This document shows positions 35,551 through 46,060 of a stretch of DNA of 64,000 nt, one piece after another. The stretch lies in assembly GCA_029717555.1 (NCBI GenBank), contig JAMDHS010000005.1:186001-250000 (forward strand), written 5' to 3'. Source of the stretch: Peribolospora baueri. Lineage: Eukaryota; Basidiomycota; Peribolosporomycetes; Peribolosporales; Peribolosporaceae. Position numbers and translations under genes: made by a program. The notes beneath the pieces are model-generated. The model did no database searches. It saw only the letters and a list, made by a program, of their open reading frames with translations, and was not told the DNA's origin. Position 1 is the first letter of the stretch; each line of letters begins with the position of its first letter.

Positions 35551-38181
35551 TTTTGCAAGTCTCTACTCGGGACCTTCACGACACGACGGGGCCCGAAGGC
35601 AGCTGATGGCGAGGTGTGAGCAAAGCCGGTGCTCGGGCCCCTTCCAGCTGGGACTGAGAGTGGGAGGAGGCAAGCTGGAGACGGTGCCAAATGGATCCGG
35701 AGTGGAAAGGAAAATTAACGAAGGACAGGCGAGCGGAGAATCCGTCCGTGCCAATGGTGCGGGTGCGGGGGAGGGAGGGAATGACAGTGTCCAAGAAGTC
35801 AGCTCGGGTTTATGTAGTTTTCGGAGGTGACCTGCTCGGTCGTCCAAAGATATCAGATGCAAGTCCGCCATTTGTTGATCCCCATCTTACGGGAGGAATC
35901 AGAAGATAATCAATCTCCCTGCGCTCCTGTTCCTGCCCCGCCGTACCCCGTAGCGTCTGTCCCTTGGGGGGTTGGGGGAGGGGGGGGTTGGTGGCCCTGT
36001 ACCCACTGGACTGGCACCTCTGTCGAGCCGGCGACCCCAGAGAGAAGCGTCGTGTCAAGCAAGGTCTTTTGCCCATGAAAATAAAAGAAGAAAAAACACG
36101 TTCCCACGGCCTTCACCCCGTAGTCCAGAGCGAGGAGGCAATTCGATGTAAGGATGGAAGAGAAGAAGGAGGGGATGGCCCCCTTTTCCTTCTTCGCGCG
36201 TCTGCGAGGATGAGCGATGGAGGAGATGGCGTAACGCCTTGGGCGGATTCTTTGCTTGGTAGTTCGACTTCCCAACGGCAGAAGGAGTTAGTTCAAGCCT
36301 CCTCATTTTGCGTAATAGCGCGGCGTGCCTGGAACGGCTCCTGCAACTCTCGCATCGGCTGGCGGGCGAAGAAGCGAGCGGATGCTGGAGGAAGGAAAGG
36401 GAAAACAGAAGGATCTCGGGCGGCGGCGGCGGCGGGCGAGCGTACAAACGATCCAACGCAGATTGGCCGGATGGAGCGGTGCGATGGCAGAAAGGTCCGC
36501 GTCGCGTCGCGTGCGGAGAAAAAGGTTAGGACCGCTGGGGGAGGCCCGGTGAGGGCCGCCAATGGCGGGGAGAAACGCAGGAGTGCAATGACGGGCGCTG
36601 GATCGGATAGGATGACGGTTGCGGGATAGGATGGGATGGACGGTGGGCGACGCGACGCACACGCCAAGCGTGATGCTGGCCAGTCATTGCTACACAGGAG
36701 CCGGCCAGGAGGACGACTATGCGAGCAGAGCACACCGGACACCGGATCCGCGAGAGCAATCCCCATAACGTCAGCAAGTAACCCGAGATCCAGTATCTCC
36801 GCTGGGCTGCGTCACGTTTGCGCGTCCGTGCGTCATATACTTGCGTGTGCATGCTCCACCCAGTGGACTGTGCCTCAGCCGCGACCGCGACCACGGCTGA
36901 GCTGACGGCGGGCAATGGCGTCTGGTGTGCGCTACTGTACCTCTCTGCGGACCAGGACGGGCAAAGCTGCGGGTTAGAGAGCTGGGCGCAGGCGTAGCAG
37001 CTCGCGATGGAATGGCGATGGATGCCACGGAGTCGCGCACCTTCATTTACGTAACGAGACGGTACGCCCGCAATCCGCTACTGCAACAGACGGCCGGTGC
37101 ATCCGCTGAGTGGGGCGGAAGGACGGGAGGCGAGACACGGAGAAGCCGCGGGTGCTGTCGGCTCGGGTAGTGTGATTATATACAAGGGACCCGTACGAGC
37201 TCTCTAATGAGGCCGCAGAGCGGCTCCCTCCGTTAGATCACATACAGAACGGGGAAAAAGGAAGGAACCCGCGAGCGGCTAGAGAGAAGCACCCGGGCGA
37301 GGCGAGCATAGGGGTCCCTGAGGTAGCCAGCCAGCGAGCCAGCCAGGTATCTACTGTAGCTAGCTAGCTAGCTACCAGCTCCCTACGACGTTTTGCGCTT
37401 TCTGCCCGTCGCCCATGCTCGATGCAAACGAACATGGCAAGCGTCGCCCGGCCGACGCGTGCGTCTGCTCGACACCATCGATCGACATTCTCCCGCGGCT
37501 GGCCGGCCGATGGGGGCAGGCGGCTGTTCAAAATAGGTTGAGCGGCGCAGGACGTCGTTTGTGTACCGAGTCGGACGTACGATCGATCGATCATTCACAT
37601 TCACATGCGCACCCCGCGGTGCGCTCGCACGCACGCAAGATGATGCGGCCGCCTCGTCGAATGGGCGGAGGAACGAAGCGCGGCGACGACAGTGTTCGCG
37701 ACTCCGAGGCCGAGGCCGGCACCGCTCTCGCTCTCCTTGCTTGCCGTTCGATTCGCTCGGCCTTGGCCCTTGCTATGCTCCTACCTCTCTCCCTTGCGGG
37801 CCGACCCCACGCTTCGAGCTTGTATGAGTGGGGGACATGCCCCGCGCGAGCACGACGCGGGCGTCTTGTGCGGGCCGCGTTCGCGTTCGGAGGAGTCGCC
37901 TCTGGGAGCGGATGCTTGCGTGCGGAGGAAGCGGCATTTTCCTGCCAGCACGTGGTGCAGCGCTGCGGCGACCGCAGTCGCGAACGCGTACGGGCGATCA
38001 CCGTTTTGCCGAGATATGGTGAAATCGGAGTGTGTATCGATTTCTCGTCCGACCCGACCTGACGTTCTGTCGGTGTAGCAAGCAACCAACGGACGAACGA
38101 ATGAACGACGCGCACGGCTACGCGGTCAACACGATCCTCTCCCGCCCGGCCCCTCTGTTTTTCCTCGCCTGTTGACATCGT
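35551..38181. other. 2.6-kb intergenic between DUF6534 and BRE2 genes
   Basis: These genes diverge, so two promoters are expected, plus the DUF6534 first exon (5' leader) just right of 35550. A GCTA/AGCT tetranucleotide run lies at about 37356-37376. I see no coding family, tRNA or other RNA gene on either strand. Confidence 0.45.
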
Positions 38182-40449
38182 ATGGATGTCGATGCGCAAT
38201 CGTCCGCTGACCGCGCTGTGAACACAGGCGTCTCCCTCAAGGCCGCGCCCGACGCTCCTCTTCCTTCCCTCGCTGCCCCAGAGGCCTCGCCCCGAGTTGC
38301 GCCGCAGACAGCCTCCTTGCCTGATGCCGATGCCACGGCCGACAAACGGCCAGAGCCACGGCCAGGGCCAGAGTTTCTGGACGGCCTGGCAAGCTATGGA
38401 GGCACGACGGCCACCAGCAACGATGCTGCTGCTGCTGCCGATCCGTCCACACGCCCCGTTGAACCCCTAGGGTACCTCGTACCGGGATTGTCCAAGCTCG
38501 CCGACGAGCTCACTGTCTCCCAGCCCACTCTCTTGCCGACCTCCCACCCCGACTTCTTCAGCACGGCCAACCACCCTTACAACCGGAACGGCTGGCGCTA
38601 CACCCCTGCCGGCGCTGACAAGCGCCTCTCGCACACCCTCTTTCGTACCCTCGAGCTTCCGCCTCATAACGTGCGTTTCAGCTGGGAGGACCGCAGCCCG
38701 TTCACCAGAGTGGACCGAGAGGCCAGGCGGATCACCACCGATCGAGGCTTTCGCAGCGCGCGAGCCAACGTACCCGTACGCGAAGGAAAATGGTACTGTG
38801 AGGTGGTGGTGGAGGAGCCCGCCGCCGACGTCGTCGGCTCCTCCGCTGGCGGAGTGGGGTCGACGAGCGCGGAAGGAGGCATGGCGGACGGGCCCCACGT
38901 CCGCGTCGGATGGGGAAGGAGGGAGGCGTCGTTGAACGCGCCGGTCGGCTTCGATGGGTACTCCTACGGCCTTCGCGACCGCACGGGCGACAAGGTACAC
39001 CTCTCTAGACCCGTTCCTTATGGTCGACCCTTCTCCGTGGGCGATGTGGTGGGAATGTACGTCTCCCTCCCCCCTCTCGACGCTTTCCCGGCCTCCGGTC
39101 GCCTCGACGGCTCGGGTGAGAACGGGATGAAGGAGCAAGTCGGTGAGGACGACCCGAGACGGATCAAGCGCAACCGCATCCCTATCCGCTTTAAGGGCCA
39201 GCTTTACTTTGAGAGCTTGGAGTATGCCCACAGCAAGGAGATGAGCGCTCTTATGGATCGCACCAAGAAGAGCAAGCCGACAGGACGAGGAGCGGGCGAG
39301 ACAGGCTCCCTTCCACCTGGCGCGCCAGGTGGCAGCGGCCACGCTAGCTCAACGACGACAACAGCGACGACCACCACTACCACCAATGCTTCGGCCGGCG
39401 CCGCCAAGGTCAAGGGCGGCTCCGTAGGTCCTCCACGTAAGAGAACCAAGCTTGGTCCACCTGAGCCTGCCGCCCCGACGCTCCGGCCGCTCCGTCGGTT
39501 GCAAGGCTCGCACATCGCCTTTTTTCTCAACGGCCAGTCTCAAGGCGTCGCATTCCAGGACATCTTTGACTTCCGACCCCTCCCTCGCCTCCCTCCCAAG
39601 GGAAACCGGGGCCATGCCGGCGCCGAGAGTGGAAGCCAGGCAGACCGGGCGCTGCGAAGCAGGGAGAACCATCACGACGACGGCGCCGCTGGTTATTACG
39701 CCTTCATCAGCGTTTTCGGCGGCGCCGTTGCGCGCCTCAATCCGGGGCCTGACTTTGTCTTTCCCCCTCCTGCGGACATCGATGACGCTATAGGCGTCAC
39801 CGACGTCGATCAGGGAGCCCCTTCGCCGTGCTCTCAACGCGCGCCGTGGCGGCCACTATGCGAGCTTTACGACATATTCATGGCCGAGCAGATGGCGCTC
39901 GACTTTCGAGACGAGGAGATGGCCAAGCGCGATGCGGAAAAGAGGGAGAAGGAGAAGGAGAGAGAGAAGGCCAGGCAGCAAGAGAGGAAGAAGGCGGCGG
40001 CTGCCACTGCCACTGCCACTGCCACTACCGCTCGTCTCCCTTCTGCCTCGTCAGCGGCTGGGAAACAGAACAAGCTCGCGCAGGCGAAGAAGACGCTTGC
40101 TTCCAGTTTTGCCGCTTCGGACCCCAAAGGCGAGGAGGCGCCCCACCCGCTTGAGGAGGAGGGCATGAACGGCAAGCCCGTGAAACTGGAGGACGCGGGG
40201 GAGAAGGTGGACGATTCGCCGGCATCCGGGCCGAGCGCGCAGGACGGTGGTCAACCTTTGTCCACGTTGACGTTGCCGGACATTCATCACGACCAGAACG
40301 AATGGATGCAAGGGCCACTACCGAATGGCGCGATGGATGCGGGCATAGACCTTAGCAGCCTGCCCCCGCCAGGGTCTAGCTTGTCCGTCTCGTACGCTAA
40401 CGACGGCTGGTTCTCGGTCCCTCGTTACGAAAGCCACCAAAAGGAATAA
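38182..40449 (+). CDS. BRE2: Bre2/Ash2-like SPRY subunit of COMPASS
   Basis: One uninterrupted exon, 755 residues, starting MDVDAQSSAD. A split SPRY domain covers about residues 150-525: HTLFRTLELPPHNVRFSWED, RITTDRGFRSARANVPVREG, GKWYCEVVVEEP, VRVGWGRREASLNAPVGFDG, YSYGLRDRTGDKVHLSR, IRFKGQLYFESLEY, then after a Thr/Gly/Ser/Lys-rich insert GSHIAFFLNGQSQGVAFQDI and GYYAFISVFGGAVARLNPGP. It ends with RPLCELYDIFMAEQM and a charged coiled-coil-like Lys/Glu/Arg region. This order is that of Bre2/Ash2, which with Sdc1/Dpy30, Swd1 and Swd3 stimulates Set1 to methylate histone H3 Lys4. No PHD or winged-helix part is visible, so it resembles the fungal Bre2 form. The lack of introns contrasts with its neighbours. 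Confidence 0.87.
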   Translation: MDVDAQSSADRAVNTGVSLKAAPDAPLPSLAAPEASPRVAPQTASLPDADATADKRPEPRPGPEFLDGLASYGGTTATSNDAAAAADPSTRPVEPLGYLVPGLSKLADELTVSQPTLLPTSHPDFFSTANHPYNRNGWRYTPAGADKRLSHTLFRTLELPPHNVRFSWEDRSPFTRVDREARRITTDRGFRSARANVPVREGKWYCEVVVEEPAADVVGSSAGGVGSTSAEGGMADGPHVRVGWGRREASLNAPVGFDGYSYGLRDRTGDKVHLSRPVPYGRPFSVGDVVGMYVSLPPLDAFPASGRLDGSGENGMKEQVGEDDPRRIKRNRIPIRFKGQLYFESLEYAHSKEMSALMDRTKKSKPTGRGAGETGSLPPGAPGGSGHASSTTTTATTTTTTNASAGAAKVKGGSVGPPRKRTKLGPPEPAAPTLRPLRRLQGSHIAFFLNGQSQGVAFQDIFDFRPLPRLPPKGNRGHAGAESGSQADRALRSRENHHDDGAAGYYAFISVFGGAVARLNPGPDFVFPPPADIDDAIGVTDVDQGAPSPCSQRAPWRPLCELYDIFMAEQMALDFRDEEMAKRDAEKREKEKEREKARQQERKKAAAATATATATTARLPSASSAAGKQNKLAQAKKTLASSFAASDPKGEEAPHPLEEEGMNGKPVKLEDAGEKVDDSPASGPSAQDGGQPLSTLTLPDIHHDQNEWMQGPLPNGAMDAGIDLSSLPPPGSSLSVSYANDGWFSVPRYESHQKE

Positions 40450-42183
40450 TGAAGCAATTTGCTCCCTCTTGTCGCTGAGAGCTTCTCTCTCACACACGCA
40501 CACACACACACACACGCACGCCCCCCTTGTACGAACAGCCGTTTGGCTTCGCTCATCTTAGATGGATATTCCCCCGGGCTCTGGCTCGGAACGGACGTCT
40601 CATGCGGTCTACCGCCGCGGCAGTCAGTCAGTCTATAGGAGCTTGGGCAAGTCAATGCATGCTTCCTTCCGCTTGAGCCTGATCTTACAACTTCCCTGCT
40701 TACTTGTCTGACATGGAGACCACGGATCAAATCAGTCAGAGCGAGATAGGGCGCGTCTTAGGGGGGGGGGGGTGGCACCCGCACTCTCCCTCCTCTTCCG
40801 TCACCGTCGCCCGCACGTCTCCCCAGCTTTTTTGCGCCTTCCGCACAGCCGTGTGCCGAGCAAGCATGTCTCGTGAGGTGCTCACGGCACCCCTGCCCTG
40901 CTGGAGCTCGAGGGTGGCGACGTCCCCATGCACCCTCTCCCTGCTCGAGAGACCGGCGAGGATTTTGACGAGGTCAAAAGAGGAGCCATGAGCAGCGGCG
41001 ACCTCAAGGGCGCCCCCGTCCCGCCCCGTCATTGAATCGCTTCCGACGATTCCGCCACCCACTCAAGGGCGACCTTTGAACGTCGTCAAAACCAACTTCG
41101 CTCTAATCGCCGTGCAGGAGATGCGTTCGGTCGACCCAGAGGCGGTGGAACGCGCCAAGGAGATGCAAGAGAGAAACTGAAGAGCAAGGGCAAGGGGAAG
41201 AAGTCGAGGGCGGCTCTTCACGACCGACCGGTGGATCCCATCTTGTCTAGCAAGATCACAGCCAGCACGGGGAGATAGATGAGAGCGCAGACAACTTCGA
41301 CGGCTTTCCTCAGGCGAAGCCAACCTCTTTCCCAGAACGTCCTTCACGGCTTTTTTTTTTTTTTTTTCCTTTCGACGCCAGGATGGGGGCTGAAAAGTCT
41401 CCGACAGAGAAGATGCCGGCTCTAGCTCTCTAGCTCTCCCATCGACGCGTAGTCCACCCGTTGACGACGACGATGAAGAAGCCAAAAACGCATGCCCGGT
41501 CCCGTCTCAAGGCCATCCATCAAGACTGAGAGCATGAGAACGATCCTCCGGAAGGCCCGGAGAGGCTGCATGGCGACCGTCATCGCGGCGTGTCGCTGAG
41601 CAAAGCTCATCCATTTCGCTCCCTGCAACTACGCGCTGAAGGGCGCGGTCCTAAAAACCCGCGTTTTTGTAGAACTGCAGTTTCATACAAAAGCTGTGAT
41701 ATTGAAAAGGGTCGATTTCGTATTCCCGAACGACGCACATGAAAATCCCTGTTTTTACTAGGTCCGCTTATATCCGTAGTCTTTGAGATCACATGCAAAC
41801 TTCGCGACGCGTCAAACGGATGAGATCAGATCCGCAGCATAAACTGCGCCTTTCTGGGAAAACAGCAGCCTGGGGGGTCAGTTTTCTGTTGGCTGATTTT
41901 GGCTGGGAGAAAAAAGCACGGGTTTTTGTAAATCCACGTTTTCAAAGTGCAGCCGAACGTACGCATTTTTGAGATATCGGCGTTTTCACATTTTTTATTC
42001 CGTTTTCTTCACTTTCGATTTGAGTGTCCCGTGAAGGGAAATGTCATGTGACCTGTCACGTGACGAATTTTATGAACTAAACCAATACGACCTTCACTGG
42101 CACCTGTGCTGGGAACAACCACCACAAAATAAGAGCTGGAGAAGGAACTTGCTGCTCAGAAGGCCTCACAAGGAACCAGCAGC
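40450..42183. other. disturbed interval between BRE2 and the copia remains
   Basis: Left part: CA repeat at about 40493-40517, a long G run near 40759-40771 and a T run at about 41350-41367. Around 40900-41230 several short + frames read like protein in succession (see findings) but none is complete. From about 41640 the sequence becomes clearly AT-richer up to the element's first reading frame and may be its leader or a decayed terminal repeat. Confidence 0.4.
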
Positions 42184-45100
42184 ATGACGCAAGAACCCAC
42201 CAAGGACAAGGACGTCAGCACCATAATCGACCTTGAAACAAAGAAAAACAACATTATAGAATTGGCTCTTCACATCGCAAAACTAAAAAGGAGCAGCAGC
42301 AGCTTCCACAGCTGGTCCAATAAACTTCAAGACGTAATCGATCCCATTCCGCACGCGTTCGAGATCCTCACTGCCTCCTTTCCTGACTTCATCCCCGGCT
42401 GCAAACACTACGACCACAACCTGGATACATTCCTTGGTATTGTCGTCCGTTTTACGTGCGACGACTCCAGGGCCAAAGGGAATGTGGCCAACTTAAATTT
42501 ACGAAGGCCCCAACGAGACCAGGGATGTTGGCAGCAACCTCTACAAAAAACTCAAGACCTTCCTCTCCATGTGATGCAGCCAGGGGCCGGCAAGCCATAT
42601 CCGACCTATTCGGTCTCACCCTGGACGGCTCGGTAGAGGAACTCGGCGATAAGATTGCTGAACTGGTGGAGATGGGGGCTAGGGCCGGAATCACAATTAC
42701 GGACGGGGAACAACCGGAGGCCCTATTTAATGCATGCGATGAGGACACGAAACTTCACCAGGTCGTCACCGCTATGGAGACAAGCGGCAATCCGGCCTAC
42801 AACTTGTACCACGGAGCATTGAGCTACCTCACCATCGGCAATACAGCCAGGCGCCGGCAAGTCAGATCCGACCTATTCGGCCTCACCCTGGACGGCTCGG
42901 TAGAGGAACTCGGCGGTGAGATCGCTGAACTGGTGGAGATGGGGCTAGGGCCGGAGTCACAATTACAGACGAGGATCAACGGGACGCCCTATTTAACGCA
43001 TACGATGGGGACCCGAAACTTCGCCAGTTCGTCACCGCTATGGAGATAAGCGGCAATCTGGCTTACAAGTCGTGCTACGGAGCATTGAGCTACCTCACCA
43101 TCAAGGACTTGCAACGCCCTGAGCGAATCGAGTCCCGCCGATCCAGGCCTAGGCACACAGCCACCAATGACACCCCCCGTCAAAAGGGAAATCGCGGCCA
43201 AGGGGGAAGGAGGAAGCCACCCTCAGGAACAACCTGCAACTTTTGCAAGAGCCCCGACCACAGGATCAGGGATTGCGATCATCCCAACTTTGATCCGAAG
43301 ATCTGGAGGGACGATGTCAAGAAGGGGGCCGGAAACTTCCGCAAACCTACGCCTAAGAAGAACTTGACGAAGGACACGAAGAGCAAGTCCGTCTAAAAGG
43401 CTAGAAAGGCGTCTACCGAGGGCAGCGACTTCGAGGCCGGATCGCGGCTTATGGAGAAAGTGGACGGAAGAGGACGTGAGTACGGTGCCATTTAGACCTG
43501 GGCTCGGGGAGCACAACCTATATGTACTATGGCTGCGATTCCTTCAGCTGTTTCAGGATCACCGGAGGCGAAGTCGAGTTGGCGGATGGCGTTACCGTGC
43601 CAACCGAAGGGATCGGCGAAGTCACCATCACGTTCGTCGATGCAGAAGGGCTCACACATACCATCACACTTCCGGATTGCCTATACGTCCCGGCTCTAGA
43701 TGAAAACTTAATCTCGGTCGCCCGGTTGGTCAAGCCTGGATTCAAGATATCCTTGAATAACCGATATGCCCGCATCGCCCGTCCTGGTTGGCCCACTATC
43801 CACCTCGCCATGCACAACTCTTGCTGGCGAGTCTTTCCCAGACAACAGGCCCTACGGACTAAGACCTCCCCTTGCCCTCTTCCTGCTGTATCATCAACCT
43901 GGCACTCCCGCTTGGTGGGCTATGCTAGTAATGAACGAATTCGTCTCCTCTCCTCTCTGGGCGTCGGTGTCCCACCGCACATCTCGTGCAGCAAACGTTT
44001 CTGCGAGGTCTGCACTCGGTCCAAACACTCTAAGGCTAGCTTTCCTCACAGCACCACCCCTCGTGCTTCACGCCGCCTTCAGCTCATCCACGTTGACCTT
44101 GTAGGACCGATCCGGGGTGTGCGCCACAATCCCAAAGAATATGTCCTCATAGTCGTGGACGACGCCTCTCGCCCTGGTATGGGCATTCCCGCTCGGGAAC
44201 AAAAGCTCTGCCTCCGCAAAACTCTTCAAGTGGGCCGCTACCGCCGAGGCACACACGGGTAACCGCGTAGGAACGATCCGATGTGATAACGGCAAAGAAT
44301 TCCTGAAGAAGGAAATTAAGGTCTGGATGGACCCGAAGGGAATCCAATGGCAGATCACTGCCGTTGATACGAGTAAACAGAACGGCGTTGCCGAGAGGGT
44401 GAACAGGACGCTCATGGCCAAAACTCGTGCGCTTCTCAAGGATGCTGAGCTCGGCGACCAATATTGGAAGGAGGCCGTCACTACTGCTGCATACCTCATT
44501 AACCGTCTCGTAAGCTCGGAAATAAGCTCCCTTATACCCGATGGTATAACGAGAAACCCATCCTCTCCGGTCTCCGTCGCTTCGGATGCGTCGCTTATGC
44601 TCTAGCCAAGAAACCTATCGGTAAACTCTCCGACCGGAGCATTCAGGGCGTTTTTATGGGCTATGATGAATCCCGAAGATTCTATCGGCTATATACGCCC
44701 GGCTATCGACCTGAATGGCGCTAGGCTCGCGATGTGCAGTTCGGCGAGAACTCCAACTGGAAGACACGGCCCGCTACTCGCGCGAACATGCCGGATCAAG
44801 TCGTCTCGCTTGACTTCCTTGCGGCTTTACGGGGGGAAATTGACGGTGATAAGCCCGACAAGGAAGACATGGAACAAGGGAACGACATTCTACCCAACGA
44901 CCCTCTTAGAGACCTTTCCGCCGACCAGCCCGACACTGCAACAGAACAACCCGGCCAGCAGCCTGACATGCAAAAAGAACAGGTGAACAACTCTACCAAA
45001 TGACCCTCTCACAGACCTTCCCGTCGAACAGCCCGATGCTCCAGCAGAACAACCCGATCAACAGTCCGACATGCAACAACCCGAGGAACTGACGCACCAA

Positions 45101-46060
45101 GAGGACCAAAACGAACACTTCTTCCGTATGTAGAAGATCTAGTACGTGAGGAGAACGCCGCTTCCAAGCCTCAGCCAGCTCCTAGGGAACGTCCCGTACC
45201 TTACAAGGAAGTACCTTCCCCTCGCCGACCTTAACCATCCCGGTCAGGCGCCCCGGGTCGTTCCCGCCGCCCTATCAAACCATCGGCAAAGCTTATGGAA
45301 AGCCAAGAAAGGGAGGAGGTCCGACTTCGGAGTAAACAGAAGGCCGAAGAGCTCAAGGCCTGCCGAGAGCAAGCCCAACGGAACCGAGAATCTAACTTGG
45401 CCCACGAACGAAGGCTCAATCTCCGAAATCGGCAATCGGCGAAGAAGGCTAGAGGCCCGGTCAAATGGAGCAAACTTCCTGGTGGAGAAGGTAGGCAACC
45501 CGTGCCGCCGGAATTGGCCCTGAACTCACCCGAACACGGTGAAAAGTGGCGCGAGGCCCTACAGAAGGAACTAGGCTCACTGAAGAAGAGTCGTACCTGG
45601 ACTCCGGTTAAGTCACTAGCCAGACGAAAGGTAATCAAACACAAGACTATTTTCATACGGAAAATGTATGCCGACTATAAGCCCAACGGGTACAAGTGCC
45701 GAAAAGTTGCAAAGGGGCTCACCCAACGCGGTGGTCTCGATTACAATAAGACCAAGTGCTGTCGCAGCCTTCCTCAACGCCCAGCTCAAGGAGAAAATCT
45801 ACATGACTGGGCCGGAGAAACCCGGTGGCTTCGTTCGACTATTGAAAACGCTTTATGGTCTAAAGCAATCCCCTCGCGAATGGGAACGGCATGTGCAGAA
45901 GACTATGGCCAAACTGGGATATTGAGCCTCAGAAGTATCTTCCTGTATCTTCATGAGGGGTCACGGCCCTAATCGGATCTTCATTCTGGTATACGTCGAC
46001 GACTTCCTCCTCCTCTCACCCAGCACCCTGACCATAGAGAGAGTTTGATATTACAGACAA
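42184..46060 (+). mobile_element. Ty1/copia-type LTR retrotransposon remains (fossil)
   Basis: Family Pseudoviridae (copia). Parts in order: Gag-like region from 42184, a CX2CX4HX4C zinc knuckle at about 43229-43270, a protease/pre-integrase region (about 43520-44000), the integrase core (about 44000-44560), and reverse transcriptase (about 45500-46060, with LKTLYGLKQSPREWE and VYVDDFLLLS). This Gag-Pro-Int-RT order marks copia rather than gypsy. The RNase H end is not recognisable. The element is broken, with roughly ten or more breaks, and I find no matching pair of long terminal repeats, so it is not recent. An internal tandem repeat of 267-bp period lies in the gag region. Outer limits are uncertain: an AT-richer leader reaches back to about 41640, and related sequence may extend to about 46480. 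Confidence 0.8.
42577..43102 (+). repeat. 267-bp-period tandem duplication inside the copia gag region
   Basis: The segment from about 42577 to 42836 is repeated at about 42844 to 43102 with moderate divergence (for example ACCTATTCGG, GGACGGCTCGGTAGAGGAAC and GAGCTACCTCACCATC occur in both). The two copies already differ at many sites, so the duplication is not recent. Confidence 0.85.

Noticed and set aside
37357-37376. AGCT/CTAG run as a possible CRISPR or binding array
   Set aside because: A simple tetranucleotide repeat without spacers; CRISPR is not expected in a fungal chromosome.
40736-41062. minus-strand frame with an ankyrin-like stretch (LEVAAAHGSSFDLVKIL)
   Set aside because: Only one weak repeat-like segment and no further repeats; probably chance or part of a decayed locus.
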